The translations under genes were made by a program, and so were the position numbers. The notes under the pieces were generated by a model, which was not told the origin of the DNA, made no database searches, and saw only the letters and a list, made by a program, of their open reading frames with translations. Shown here piece by piece: positions 18,518-27,000 of a DNA stretch of 64,000 nucleotides (the first letter of the stretch is position 1; every line of letters begins with the position of its first letter). This DNA is from Bdellovibrionales bacterium GWA1_52_35. Its GTDB lineage: Bacteria; Bdellovibrionota; UBA1018. Where the stretch lies: positions 1 through 64,000 of the forward strand of contig MEPO01000030.1 of the NCBI GenBank assembly GCA_001769805.1, written 5' to 3'.

Positions 18518-20356
18518 ATGACTAAAAAACAAGATCAACAAATGACCCAGGAAGAAATCGATTTGCATTGGTACAAGACCGTGTACCAGGGCGACAACAT
18601 GCCGCAGCTCACATTCCGGGCGGTCCTGATGGGTTCTGTTCTCGGAGGAGTCATGTCTCTCTCCAATCTCTATGTCGGTTTGAAGACCGGCTGGGGACTG
18701 GGCGTTGCAATCACTTCCTGCATCCTGTCATTCACGATTTATAAAAGTCTGATGGCGATCTTTCCGCGGTGGTTCACGACTGAAATGTCCATTCTTGAGA
18801 ACAACTGCATGCAGTCGACGGCGACCTCAGCCGGCGTTTCCACCGGAGGGACGATGGTTTCGGCGATTTCGGCTTACCTGATCATCACCGGAACCCATAT
18901 CAGCTTTGGAATTCTGACGTTCTGGACGTTCTTTCTCGCTGCTCTGGGTGTCTTTTTGGCAATCCCGATGAAGCGCCAGATGATCAATATCGAACAATTG
19001 CGCTTCCCCAGCGGAACCGCCGCAGCAGAAACCCTGAGAAGTCTTCACGCGACGGGCAAGGAGTCGGTCAAGAAAGCGCATGCTTTGGGCTACGGTGGTA
19101 TTTTCGGTGTTCTGATCACCTGGTTCCGGGATATTGGCAAACCGTTTGCGATCCCGTCCTCTCTTCCAATCCTCCCCGGGGGAATGCTGGGGGCCTCGTT
19201 TGCCAAGTGGACCATTAATTTTGACATGAGCGCACTGCTCTTTGCCGGAGGGGCGATCATGGGATGGAGGACGGCCTGGTCCCTGCTTTTAGGCGCCTCT
19301 CTGAATTATTTTATCCTCGCCCCAAGAATGGCGGAACTCGGCGCAATTGACATCACGAAGCTCGGGTATCGCGCCATCATGGCCTGGAGCACCTGGGCCG
19401 GGGCCGCGATGATGGTTTCGTCAGGACTCCTCTCATTCGCCATGCAATGGAGGGTGATCGGTAAATCCTTCAGCCGGCTTACGGGCGCCCTGAAAAAGAA
19501 AAAGCCGGATGCGAAAGTCAACCCGCTCGACCGGATCGAAGTTCCGGCATCCTGGTTCGTCATCGGTACCATTCTCTCGGGAATGGGCTGCATCACGATT
19601 CTTTACACCTACTTCGGTACCTCCATCTGGATGGGTATTATTTCGGTGATTCTGGCTTTCTTTCTATCTCTGGTTGCCTGTCGCGCAACCGGTGAAACGG
19701 ATACAACGCCGATTGGAGCCATGGGTAAAATCACCCAGCTCACGTTTGGTGTTCTGGCCCCTTCAAATATGGTGACCAATCTGATGACCGCCAGCGTAAC
19801 GGCAGGGGCAGCCGGTGCAGCGGCAGATCTTCTTACCGATCTAAAAAGCGGGTACTTGCTCGGCGCGAATCCCCGCAAGCAGTTCATTGCACAATTCATT
19901 GGAATTTTTGCAGGAACGCTGGTGATTGTTCCTGCATTTTACCTGATCGTTCCGACGGCAGCTTCGCTCGGAACCGACCAATGGCCCGCCCCTGCCGCTC
20001 AGGTCTGGGCTGCGGTTGCTCGCGTGCTAGCCAGCGGATTTCATGCCCTCCATCCTGCGGCGCGAAGCGGACTTTTCTGGGGTTTGGTCGCCGGCATGGC
20101 CCTTCCACTTTTAGAACGAGCGCTTCCAAAGGGCCGTAAATTCATCCCTTCAGCGACCTCAGTTGGGTTGGCTTTTGTCATCCCGTTCTTCAATACACTC
20201 TCCATGTTCCTGGGTGCATTGGCAGCTTTGATCTGGGAAAAAAAGAGCCCGTTGACCGCCGAAAAATACCTTATTCCAGTCAGCTCAGGTATCATTGCAG
20301 GAGAGTCGTTGATGGGAATTATCGTGGCCATTGGCCAAGCAAAGGGTTGGATCTAG
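18518..20356 (+). CDS. OPT-family oligopeptide transporter
   Basis: The 612-residue product has about 14-16 hydrophobic segments and the OPT family sequence style, including YVGLKTGWGLGVAITSCILSF near the start, QLRFPSGTAAAETL, and the late repeat-like segments FIPSATSVGLAF and YLIPVSSGIIAGESLMG. Bacterial OPT proteins of this length are proton-coupled importers of small peptides or peptide-like metal chelates in the inner membrane. Substrate is unknown. It is followed after 6 bases by an HD-GYP gene, so they are probably co-transcribed. The start lies 134 bases from the divergent glnS start. Confidence 0.92.
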   Translation: MTKKQDQQMTQEEIDLHWYKTVYQGDNMPQLTFRAVLMGSVLGGVMSLSNLYVGLKTGWGLGVAITSCILSFTIYKSLMAIFPRWFTTEMSILENNCMQSTATSAGVSTGGTMVSAISAYLIITGTHISFGILTFWTFFLAALGVFLAIPMKRQMINIEQLRFPSGTAAAETLRSLHATGKESVKKAHALGYGGIFGVLITWFRDIGKPFAIPSSLPILPGGMLGASFAKWTINFDMSALLFAGGAIMGWRTAWSLLLGASLNYFILAPRMAELGAIDITKLGYRAIMAWSTWAGAAMMVSSGLLSFAMQWRVIGKSFSRLTGALKKKKPDAKVNPLDRIEVPASWFVIGTILSGMGCITILYTYFGTSIWMGIISVILAFFLSLVACRATGETDTTPIGAMGKITQLTFGVLAPSNMVTNLMTASVTAGAAGAAADLLTDLKSGYLLGANPRKQFIAQFIGIFAGTLVIVPAFYLIVPTAASLGTDQWPAPAAQVWAAVARVLASGFHALHPAARSGLFWGLVAGMALPLLERALPKGRKFIPSATSVGLAFVIPFFNTLSMFLGALAALIWEKKSPLTAEKYLIPVSSGIIAGESLMGIIVAIGQAKGWI

Positions 20357-20362
20357 GAAGCC

Positions 20363-21343
20363 ATGCCATCTTTATTTGACGCGGACTATATTGATATCAG
20401 CATCTCGGTTCTTTGCCGGATTCCCGGCGCAGCGCCGTTTGATATTTTCATCCGGCGGGCTGAAAAAACCTATACCAAGCTGATCAATAAAGGTGACCCG
20501 GTGGATTACGACCGGCTCGAATCTTATCACCTGAAGAAAGGTATTGAATCCCTGTCCGTCTGTCGATGCGATTACCAGTCATATTTAATGTTGGCAGAAC
20601 GGGTTGCCGCCGATTGCGTTGCAGATCCCGGTTCGGTCACGCCGGGCGAGATGACTGACATCGTGAAAGAAATGGCGAACCTGACCATGATCGATCTGTT
20701 CGTCCGAACAGAAATGGATCAGCGCTCAGTCGCGCATGCGACGGATACCGTCAAGGGGTGCATTACCGCTCTTACGAAAGATCCCACGTCTTTCATCAAT
20801 ATTCTGAAAATGATGAAGCACCATCCCTATCTGATGAAGCACGCGCTTGCGACGAGCATTTTTTCCCTTTTACTTGCCAGGAAATCCGGATTTGAGAGCA
20901 GCCGGTCACTGCTTTCGATCGGCTTGGGTGCGCTCATTCATGATATCGGAATCACGAGAATGACCTTTTCGCCGGAAGACTTTGTCGACCTCTCCCCGGA
21001 TCAATGGAAAGAAATCCGACGGCATCCTGAATTTGGAAAACGACTTCTGGATCCTTTAAAGCAGATCAATGCCGAAGTGCGCGCCATCGTTCTGCAGCAC
21101 CACGAGCAACCTAACGGAAACGGCTATCCGAATGGTCTGCATGATGCGGAAATCTACTTGCCGGCTAAAATCATTTCGGTCTGCGACAGCTTCTCGGCTT
21201 TAATCAGCGACCGACCGCACCGCAAAGCTTTCTCACCGACCAAAGCTCTCGAACTCATGTCGGAAGATCGCGGCAAACTCGACCCGCAGCTGCTCAATCA
21301 TTTCGCTGAAATTCTCATGCCTCTGAAAGCCAAGGCCAAGTAG
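20363..21343 (+). CDS. HD-GYP domain phosphodiesterase
   Basis: The 326-residue protein has an N-terminal region of about 120 residues without a recognised fold, then an HD-GYP domain: HALATSIFSLLLA, GALIHDIGITRM (the HD pair), HPEFGKRLL, LQHHEQPNGNGYPNGL (HHE and the GYP segment) and DSFSALISDRPHR. The HD and GYP residues are present, so activity towards cyclic di-GMP is plausible but not demonstrable from sequence. It is cytoplasmic, with no membrane segment. Co-transcription with the OPT transporter is suggested by a 6-base gap. Confidence 0.88.
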   Translation: MPSLFDADYIDISISVLCRIPGAAPFDIFIRRAEKTYTKLINKGDPVDYDRLESYHLKKGIESLSVCRCDYQSYLMLAERVAADCVADPGSVTPGEMTDIVKEMANLTMIDLFVRTEMDQRSVAHATDTVKGCITALTKDPTSFINILKMMKHHPYLMKHALATSIFSLLLARKSGFESSRSLLSIGLGALIHDIGITRMTFSPEDFVDLSPDQWKEIRRHPEFGKRLLDPLKQINAEVRAIVLQHHEQPNGNGYPNGLHDAEIYLPAKIISVCDSFSALISDRPHRKAFSPTKALELMSEDRGKLDPQLLNHFAEILMPLKAKAK

Positions 21344-21367
21344 CTCTCACCAATCGAGTTACTTCGT

Positions 21368-22483
21368 TTATATCTCCGTTAACTGGTAGTTTGTGCTACG
21401 GCCTCGTTCTTCGCTCCGAATCAGTATCCCAAGTTTTATAAGCTCGTTGATGTCGCGAGAGGCGGTGTCTTGGGAGCACTTTCCGAGCGAAGCCCATTTC
21501 GATGAGGTTAGTTTCCCCTCGAAGTCATCCAGGAGCTTGTTAATAATCTTCCGTTGACGTTCGTTAAGGGACAGCTTGCCGTAGACCTCCCAGAATCGTG
21601 CTTTACGAAGTACCGACGCAAGTGTGTTTTCTGCTCCAGTAAAAGCACGCCCCAGACATTTTAGGAACCACCCTAACCAGGGGGTGATATCAAGATTTCC
21701 TTTTTGCGAGTCCTCTAGAATCTCGTAGTAAAGTTTTCGCTCCGAACAGATTTGAGCTGACATGCTGTAAAACCGCTGTGGGTTTCCCTCTGATCGCGCA
21801 AGTGTCAGGTCAGTTATTGCACGCGCAATACGTCCGTTTCCGTCTTCGAAGGGGTGGATAGTGACAAACCAGAAATGGGCAATTGCGGCTTTTAGAACTG
21901 GATCTATACCTTTGGTTTTTGAGTCCGGTGATTCGAACCAAACCAGAAAATCGGCTATTTCGTCTTTAACGCGCGACGCGCTAGGCGCTTGAAAATGAAC
22001 TTTCTCCTTTCCAATCGGGCCAGAGATGACTTGCATAGGGCCCTTTCGGTCGTCTCTCCATTTCCCTACCCTGATTTTGCTCATAACACTTGTTCCGCCA
22101 GGAAATAAAGCAGCATGCCACCCGTGGAGACGTCGAACAGTGATGGGCTTGTTGTACTCTTGTGTGGCGTCGAGCATCATCTCGACTACCCCTTCCACAT
22201 GTCTTTCAGCTCGTGTTAACCCTCCAATATCAATTCCGAGTCGACGAGCAATAGATGAACGCACTTGAAGTCGATCAAGATGCTCGCCTTCAATCTCGCT
22301 CGAATTAAGGACATCTTCGGTTAGATTTTGAAGAACGGCCTGGGCGCGTAGATCAAAGCCGAGCCCCTCCATACGTCCAATCAGCCTACCTTGCCTGTGT
22401 CTAATATCGGCCAGCAGTTGCGAGATGGACCTATCGTCCCATATGAAATTTGGCCAGGCTTTGAGTTCGTGAATATAAGTCAC
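21368..22483 (-). CDS. Fic-family AMP-transferase with N-terminal DUF4172 and C-terminal winged helix
   Basis: The 371-residue protein begins with a DUF4172-like segment and carries SSEIEGE at residues 61-67, matching the class II Fic inhibitory pattern (S/T)xxxE(G/N). The catalytic loop is complete: HPFEDGNGRIAR at residues 210-221. The C-terminal 70 residues look like a winged helix (ASLGKCSQDTASRDINELIKLGIL). Fic enzymes usually AMPylate protein hydroxyl groups; the N-terminal helix holds the enzyme off. It is a solitary gene on the strand opposite to the HD-GYP gene and codirectional with gltX. No antitoxin gene adjoins it, consistent with built-in inhibition. Inverted repeats directly upstream suggest autoregulation through the winged helix. 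Confidence 0.9.
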   Translation of the reverse strand: MTYIHELKAWPNFIWDDRSISQLLADIRHRQGRLIGRMEGLGFDLRAQAVLQNLTEDVLNSSEIEGEHLDRLQVRSSIARRLGIDIGGLTRAERHVEGVVEMMLDATQEYNKPITVRRLHGWHAALFPGGTSVMSKIRVGKWRDDRKGPMQVISGPIGKEKVHFQAPSASRVKDEIADFLVWFESPDSKTKGIDPVLKAAIAHFWFVTIHPFEDGNGRIARAITDLTLARSEGNPQRFYSMSAQICSERKLYYEILEDSQKGNLDITPWLGWFLKCLGRAFTGAENTLASVLRKARFWEVYGKLSLNERQRKIINKLLDDFEGKLTSSKWASLGKCSQDTASRDINELIKLGILIRSEERGRSTNYQLTEI

Positions 22484-22501
22484 TTTTTATCTCCTCACAA
22501 T

Positions 22502-22583
22502 TTACGGAGATTATGACAAAAATCGCGAAATAAAGCAATAGATTCTCCGCAATAAGCGCGGAGAATAGGTCCTGTAATCTCCG
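22502..22583. promoter_or_regulatory. Inverted repeats upstream of the Fic gene
   Basis: ATTCTCCGC (22542-22550) and GCGGAGAAT (22558-22566) form a perfect 9-bp inverted repeat with a 7-base spacer. Around it TTACGGAGATTA (about 22502-22513) and TAATCTCCGCAT (about 22573-22584) form a second, outer inverted pair sharing the CTCCG core. They lie between the Fic start (22483) and the gltX stop (22589), so they could be an operator for the Fic protein's winged helix or part of a gltX terminator; the lack of a T tract favours the first. Confidence 0.5.
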
Positions 22584-22588
22584 CATGC

Positions 22589-24040
22589 TTATCCAAGCAT
22601 CTCAATGGACTGCTTGATCCGGGAAAGTGTTTCCGCGCGTCCAAGGAGATCAGCAATTTCCACGGCGCCCCCGGGTGTTGACGGAAGTCCGGTCAACGCG
22701 ACCCGGATTGGCCACATGACTTGACCGTTTTTCAGGCCCTTCTCTACAGCGAATTTGATCATGGCATCGTGAAGTGCAGGTCCCGTCCACTCTGTCAAAC
22801 TTTCCAGCATGGGCACTACCTGCCCCAGAACCGGCAGCGAAGTTTCCGGAGAAGTCTTCATCTTCTTGTGCTCGAAAAGTGCTTTGTCATAGGGGAACGG
22901 GAATTTCAGGAGAAAATCCCACATCTGACGAATGTCACCTAATTTTTCTACCCGGGTCTGACTGAGCGCGCTGAGCTTCTCAGTCTTGAACTTGGATGAA
23001 ATTTCCTGCGGGTAGTAGGCTCGGGCCAGTTCGTGAAATTCGGCAGGAGATTTTGCCTTGATATGAAGACCATTTATATACTGAAGTTTGACTTCATCGA
23101 AAATGGCCGCGGATTTATTGATCCGCTTGATATCGAAACGTTCGATCAACTGAGCCAGTGTGAAAAATTCCGCATTGTCTCCCGGACTCCAGCCGAGGAG
23201 GGCGATGTAGTTCAGAACCGCTTCGGGCAGGAAGCCCTGGCTCAGAAAATCAGAAAGGGCAACCGAGCCCGTGCGTTTGCTGAGTTTCTTGCCGTCACTC
23301 CCCAGAATATGAGGCAGGTGAATCGTCAGCGGCGGCTCCCAGCCAAAAGCGGCATAGAGCTGCATGTACTTCGGAGCAGATGACATGTACTCACAACCAC
23401 GCATCACATGAGAAATGTTCATGAGGTGATCATCCACGACATTTGCAAAATTGTAAGTCGGCATGCCATCGGCCTTGATCAGGACCTGGTCATCGAGCTG
23501 ATCGTTCGGAATGGTGATGTCTCCGTAAACCAGATCGTGGAAAGTTGTGGAACCGTCATGCTTGATCTTCTGACGGATGACAAAGGGGGCGCCCGATTTC
23601 AGCTTCGCATCGACTTCCTTCTCAGACAGCCGGCTGCAACGACCATCGTAAGCGGCAATGGGAACGCCCTCCTCTTCCTGCGCGTGCTTGCGGATTTCAT
23701 CCAAAGCCTCTTTGGTGCAGAAGCAGCGGTAGGCGTGGCCCTTTCGCAGCAACTCTTCAGAGTACTTTGCATACAGCGGCTTGCGCTCGGACTGGACGTA
23801 AGGGCCGACATTTCCACCCTTGTCCGGACCTTCGTCCCAGAGAAGCTGCGTCACCTTCAGGCTGTCATAAATGATGTCCACCGCGCCTTCCACGAGCCGC
23901 GCCTGATCCGTATCCTCGATCCGGAGCAGGAATTGGCCGTGATCATGCCGGGCCTGCAGGAAGGCGTAGAGAGCGGTTCTGAGATTTCCAATATGCATGT
24001 AGCCGGTCGGGCTGGGCGCAAAGCGCGTACGGGTGGTCAT
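22589..24040 (-). CDS. gltX: Glutamyl-tRNA synthetase
   Basis: The sequence has the class I hallmarks RTRFAPSPTGYMHIGNLRTALY (HIGH region) and KKLSKRTGS (KMSKS region KLSKR), a Cys-containing zinc segment (YRCFCTKEALDEI) and the C-terminal helical anticodon domain. The start is set at the ATG at 24038-24040 because CAGGAGC lies just upstream and the family begins with this TRFAPSPTG stretch; a longer frame to 24292 is unconserved. Length is 483 residues, normal for bacterial GltX. It charges tRNA-Glu for translation and tetrapyrrole synthesis. Confidence 0.96.
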   Translation of the reverse strand: MTTRTRFAPSPTGYMHIGNLRTALYAFLQARHDHGQFLLRIEDTDQARLVEGAVDIIYDSLKVTQLLWDEGPDKGGNVGPYVQSERKPLYAKYSEELLRKGHAYRCFCTKEALDEIRKHAQEEEGVPIAAYDGRCSRLSEKEVDAKLKSGAPFVIRQKIKHDGSTTFHDLVYGDITIPNDQLDDQVLIKADGMPTYNFANVVDDHLMNISHVMRGCEYMSSAPKYMQLYAAFGWEPPLTIHLPHILGSDGKKLSKRTGSVALSDFLSQGFLPEAVLNYIALLGWSPGDNAEFFTLAQLIERFDIKRINKSAAIFDEVKLQYINGLHIKAKSPAEFHELARAYYPQEISSKFKTEKLSALSQTRVEKLGDIRQMWDFLLKFPFPYDKALFEHKKMKTSPETSLPVLGQVVPMLESLTEWTGPALHDAMIKFAVEKGLKNGQVMWPIRVALTGLPSTPGGAVEIADLLGRAETLSRIKQSIEMLG

Positions 24041-24121
24041 GCTCCTGAGTAAAGGTAAATGCCGGTTCAAAGTCAAGACCAAGTCTTGCCAACACCTCGC
24101 GATTCCATTACTTTCCGCGTT

Positions 24122-25030
24122 ATGAATCATCAACCCGGTATTCTGGCCGATGTTCCACGGACTGCCCGTTTTGTCGTCGCGGGCTTCAAACCCAAGCAGC
24201 CCCCCAAACAGCAAAAAGAAGACGCGCTTGCCGCTCTGAAGCTCTTGAGCACTCTTGAACTCCCAAAAGGTGCGGTGATCGGACTGGGTCAACCGCTCAT
24301 TTCAGCGGCAAAAATTCAAATAGAAGGTTTGCGGCCGTTCACGGCGTTAAGAACTCCCATGATTGCCTACCCCAGCACACAAGGAGCGCTCTGGACGTAT
24401 TTTCCCGGTGAAGATCCGGGAGAAACTCTGCTGAGTGCCCGAAACTTTTTTGCGGCTCTCGGGCCCGACTTTCAAATTGAAGAAGACGTACTGGCTTACA
24501 AATACGCTGAAGGCCGCGACTTGAGCGGCTACGAAGACGGTACAGAAAATCCCAAAGACGAAAAGGCTCTGGCAGCGGCTATTGTTGCCGGAGCCGGTAA
24601 CGACCCAAGTGGAATGGCTGGTTCAAGCTTTGTAGCTGCTCAGCGCTGGGTTCATGATCTCAAGAAAATGGACAAAATGAGTCAGGAGGAACGCGATCAT
24701 GTCATCGGTCGCGATCGCGTGACGAATGAAGAGCTGGCGGATGCACCCGTTTCAGCGCATGTGAAACGAGCCGCGCAGGAAAGCTATACCCCTCCGGCCT
24801 TCATGCTCCGGCGCTCCATGCCGTGGGGAAATGTAAAAGCACATGGTTTGTACTTCGTGGCGTTCGGGGCGTCTTTGGATCCGTTCGAGCAAGTGCTACG
24901 ACGGATGGCAGGTCTTGAAGATGGAATACCCGATGCGCTGGCCCGCTTCACCGCACCGGTTTCGGGTGGTTATTACTGGTGCCCGCCAATGAAGGACGGG
25001 CGCTTGAATCTCAGGGTTTTGGATTTGTAA
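24122..25030 (+). CDS. Dyp-type heme peroxidase (YfeX-like)
   Basis: The 303-residue protein starts MNHQPGILADVPRTARF, matching the usual YfeX-type N-terminus; the in-frame ATG at 24059 would add 21 unlike residues. It contains the Dyp signature SGYEDGTENP (catalytic Asp about residue 139), the proximal heme His region VSAHVKRAAQES (about residue 212), FMLRRSMPWG (distal Arg) and the C-terminal GGYYWCPP. It lacks a Tat signal, so it should be cytoplasmic or an encapsulin cargo; no encapsulin gene is present here. It uses peroxide to oxidise organic substrates or porphyrinogens. Confidence 0.9.
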   Translation: MNHQPGILADVPRTARFVVAGFKPKQPPKQQKEDALAALKLLSTLELPKGAVIGLGQPLISAAKIQIEGLRPFTALRTPMIAYPSTQGALWTYFPGEDPGETLLSARNFFAALGPDFQIEEDVLAYKYAEGRDLSGYEDGTENPKDEKALAAAIVAGAGNDPSGMAGSSFVAAQRWVHDLKKMDKMSQEERDHVIGRDRVTNEELADAPVSAHVKRAAQESYTPPAFMLRRSMPWGNVKAHGLYFVAFGASLDPFEQVLRRMAGLEDGIPDALARFTAPVSGGYYWCPPMKDGRLNLRVLDL

Positions 25031-25093
25031 AACTCAGCAGACGGCTTGTAGTTTTATTTCGAAATTTCCGAATCCTGATTAGAATTCCTGCTC

Positions 25094-26185
25094 ATGCCTA
25101 AAGGTTTGAACCGATTCCGCTTCGTGCGGGTCTTGCTGATTGCGGCGTTTTTCACCTCAGGACCCGCTTGGGGCTCCAGTTTGGACGCGCTTCGGGAAAT
25201 TTTAAATGATCCACGACTTCTGCAGGAGCCCGGAGCCGTACAGGCGCGAGCCGAGGAACTTGTGGCCGCTTATGCACCGAAGTACTGGTTCCACGCCGAT
25301 GACACCGGCCCCTCTGATCCGATCCAGTTCATAGCAGATTCCTCTTTATGGTTCAAAGAGCCCGGCAAACCCGACCTCATGATCGCGGAGCAGGGAAAGA
25401 TCAACCCGTTGGAACTATCCCGCGCCTGGCGCAACCCGGGCCCTGCGCGGCCGAATGATTCATTCACGGGAGCAGGCTTATTCCTCAAACTTGAAAATAT
25501 CATTTTGCCGGGGAATCGTTCACCGGCTGCACCAGGTGCCCCGTCTTCGCGAGTGGTCGTCAATGACTGGAGCCGAGCGCCCCTTCTCTGGAGGCTCGGA
25601 CCAAAAATTCGCGACGATCTCTTTCTGATCGAATACTGGTTCCATTCCCATTTTTCACAAGGGGGACCACTGGGAATTGGTGATCATGAAGGGGATTGGG
25701 AAGGTGTCGCCGCACTGGTGCACGCCGAATTTACAGAACCCGGCATCTTTGCACATCGCCTGGTCGCCATGTACTTTGCCGCGCATGAGGGGGGCGACTG
25801 GAAATGCGCAGAAGACCTGGACTGGACTCAGGACGAAACCGGAAGACGTATCCCTGAAGCCTACTCCGCACGCGGATCACATGCGACCTATTCGAAATCC
25901 GGCCGGCATTGGAATTATGCCCTACTGGAGAATGCCCCCCGCGGAAAGGCCTGGGACACAGTGAAGAACTTGCGTCCGCTGACACTTGAGCCCTACTTCG
26001 GATTTTCTGGAGGCTGGGGAAAGACAAATCGCTGGGCGTTCATGTCAGGACCGATGCCGCCCAGTTCGTTCAAGAGCATGCCGGGCAAAAGTCTGCTCGA
26101 CCGCTGGATCAAAGTCGTCGAGCCGATCTGCGCCACTAGGGCTGAGTCGGCTGTTTTGCGCGAAGCCCCTGCGCAATCGCCTTGA
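25094..26185 (+). CDS. Exported Vps62/DUF946-like protein
   Basis: The 363-residue product has a signal peptide (FVRVLLIAAFFTSGPAWG). The mature chain contains AYAPKYWFHADD, IEYWFHSHF, GDHEGDWEGVAALV and AYSARGSHATYSKSGRHW, a pattern shared with Vps62/DUF946-type proteins that have clustered His, Asp and Trp. Function of these bacterial members is not established; the conserved His/Asp/Glu residues could bind a metal or carry a hydrolytic site. It stands alone on the plus strand, and its 3' end overlaps the convergent phosphatidyltransferase gene by 50 bases. Confidence 0.65.
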   Translation: MPKGLNRFRFVRVLLIAAFFTSGPAWGSSLDALREILNDPRLLQEPGAVQARAEELVAAYAPKYWFHADDTGPSDPIQFIADSSLWFKEPGKPDLMIAEQGKINPLELSRAWRNPGPARPNDSFTGAGLFLKLENIILPGNRSPAAPGAPSSRVVVNDWSRAPLLWRLGPKIRDDLFLIEYWFHSHFSQGGPLGIGDHEGDWEGVAALVHAEFTEPGIFAHRLVAMYFAAHEGGDWKCAEDLDWTQDETGRRIPEAYSARGSHATYSKSGRHWNYALLENAPRGKAWDTVKNLRPLTLEPYFGFSGGWGKTNRWAFMSGPMPPSSFKSMPGKSLLDRWIKVVEPICATRAESAVLREAPAQSP

Positions 26186-26918
26186 AGCGCTCGATTGCCG
26201 AGAGGTTCGCGAACAAAGCGACAAGAACCAGCGCAACCACCATGGGGTGGGCAACGGGGCGGGCGAGAAGCCGTTCTGATTCCAGAGACAAAATTGTGAT
26301 CGGAGAAATCAGCGCACCGAATGTGAGGATTACGGCACGCTCAGGCCTGCGCATCGCGCCGCGCGGAACCTCGATCCGGAATGCCTCCGCTTTCGCCGTC
26401 GAGTAGCTGACAAGAAATGAACCCAGCAGAGCAGATAACGCAATCACCTGGATGGACGGAATGTCTCGGTAGTAAAGAACCACCCCGCCAATAAACATAA
26501 ACTCGACGCAGCGATCAATTGCCGAATCCAGAATTTCACCGCCTTTACCGATTTTTCCGGTAAGCCGGGCCACCATCCCATCCAGAGCATCCAGAAATCC
26601 TGTGCCCGCTGTGAACAGCGCGGCAAATCCGAAATTTCCGGAAGCCAGACACGCTGCAGAAATGAACCCGAGCCCGAGCGCGCTCCACGTCAGCATATTT
26701 GCGCTGATCCGCAGGAATACGAAGAAACGCGCCAGAGGTCCGAGTCCCCAATAAGCCATTTCCATTACATTTTTACTGAGAAAGACACTGCCGCCCTGCT
26801 GATTGACGCGCTCAAATGTAGCCCGCCCCTTCATGAGCACGCGAATAAGGTAAGCTGTTCCCAAAATGAGAAGAGCAGCCAGTAAAATCAGCGATGAAGT
26901 AAGATTCGAGTCATTCAT
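26136..26918 (-). CDS. CDP-alcohol phosphatidyltransferase family protein
   Basis: The protein carries the exact family motif DGx2ARx8Gx3Dx3D (DGMVARLTGKIGKGG then EILDSAIDR). It has about six membrane segments, so it should act in the inner membrane, moving a phosphatidyl group from CDP-diacylglycerol to an alcohol acceptor; the acceptor cannot be read from sequence. I place the start at the ATG at 26916-26918 (MNDSNLTSS), directly before the first membrane helix; an in-frame ATG at 26969 would add 17 residues (MHPLAWFQQ) and cannot be excluded. The 3' end overlaps the convergent exported-protein gene by 50 bases. Confidence 0.88.
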   Translation of the reverse strand: MNDSNLTSSLILLAALLILGTAYLIRVLMKGRATFERVNQQGGSVFLSKNVMEMAYWGLGPLARFFVFLRISANMLTWSALGLGFISAACLASGNFGFAALFTAGTGFLDALDGMVARLTGKIGKGGEILDSAIDRCVEFMFIGGVVLYYRDIPSIQVIALSALLGSFLVSYSTAKAEAFRIEVPRGAMRRPERAVILTFGALISPITILSLESERLLARPVAHPMVVALVLVALFANLSAIERFKAIAQGLRAKQPTQP

Positions 26919-27000
26919 CCGGCCGCTGCCCCCCGCGCCAGTCTGCTGGAACCAAGCGAGCGGATGCATTTCCCGAACCAGATGATGGTGATCCTTATTG

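Noticed and set aside
23408..24052. 214-residue plus-strand frame over gltX
   Set aside because: It is antisense to the conserved N-terminal half of glutamyl-tRNA synthetase.
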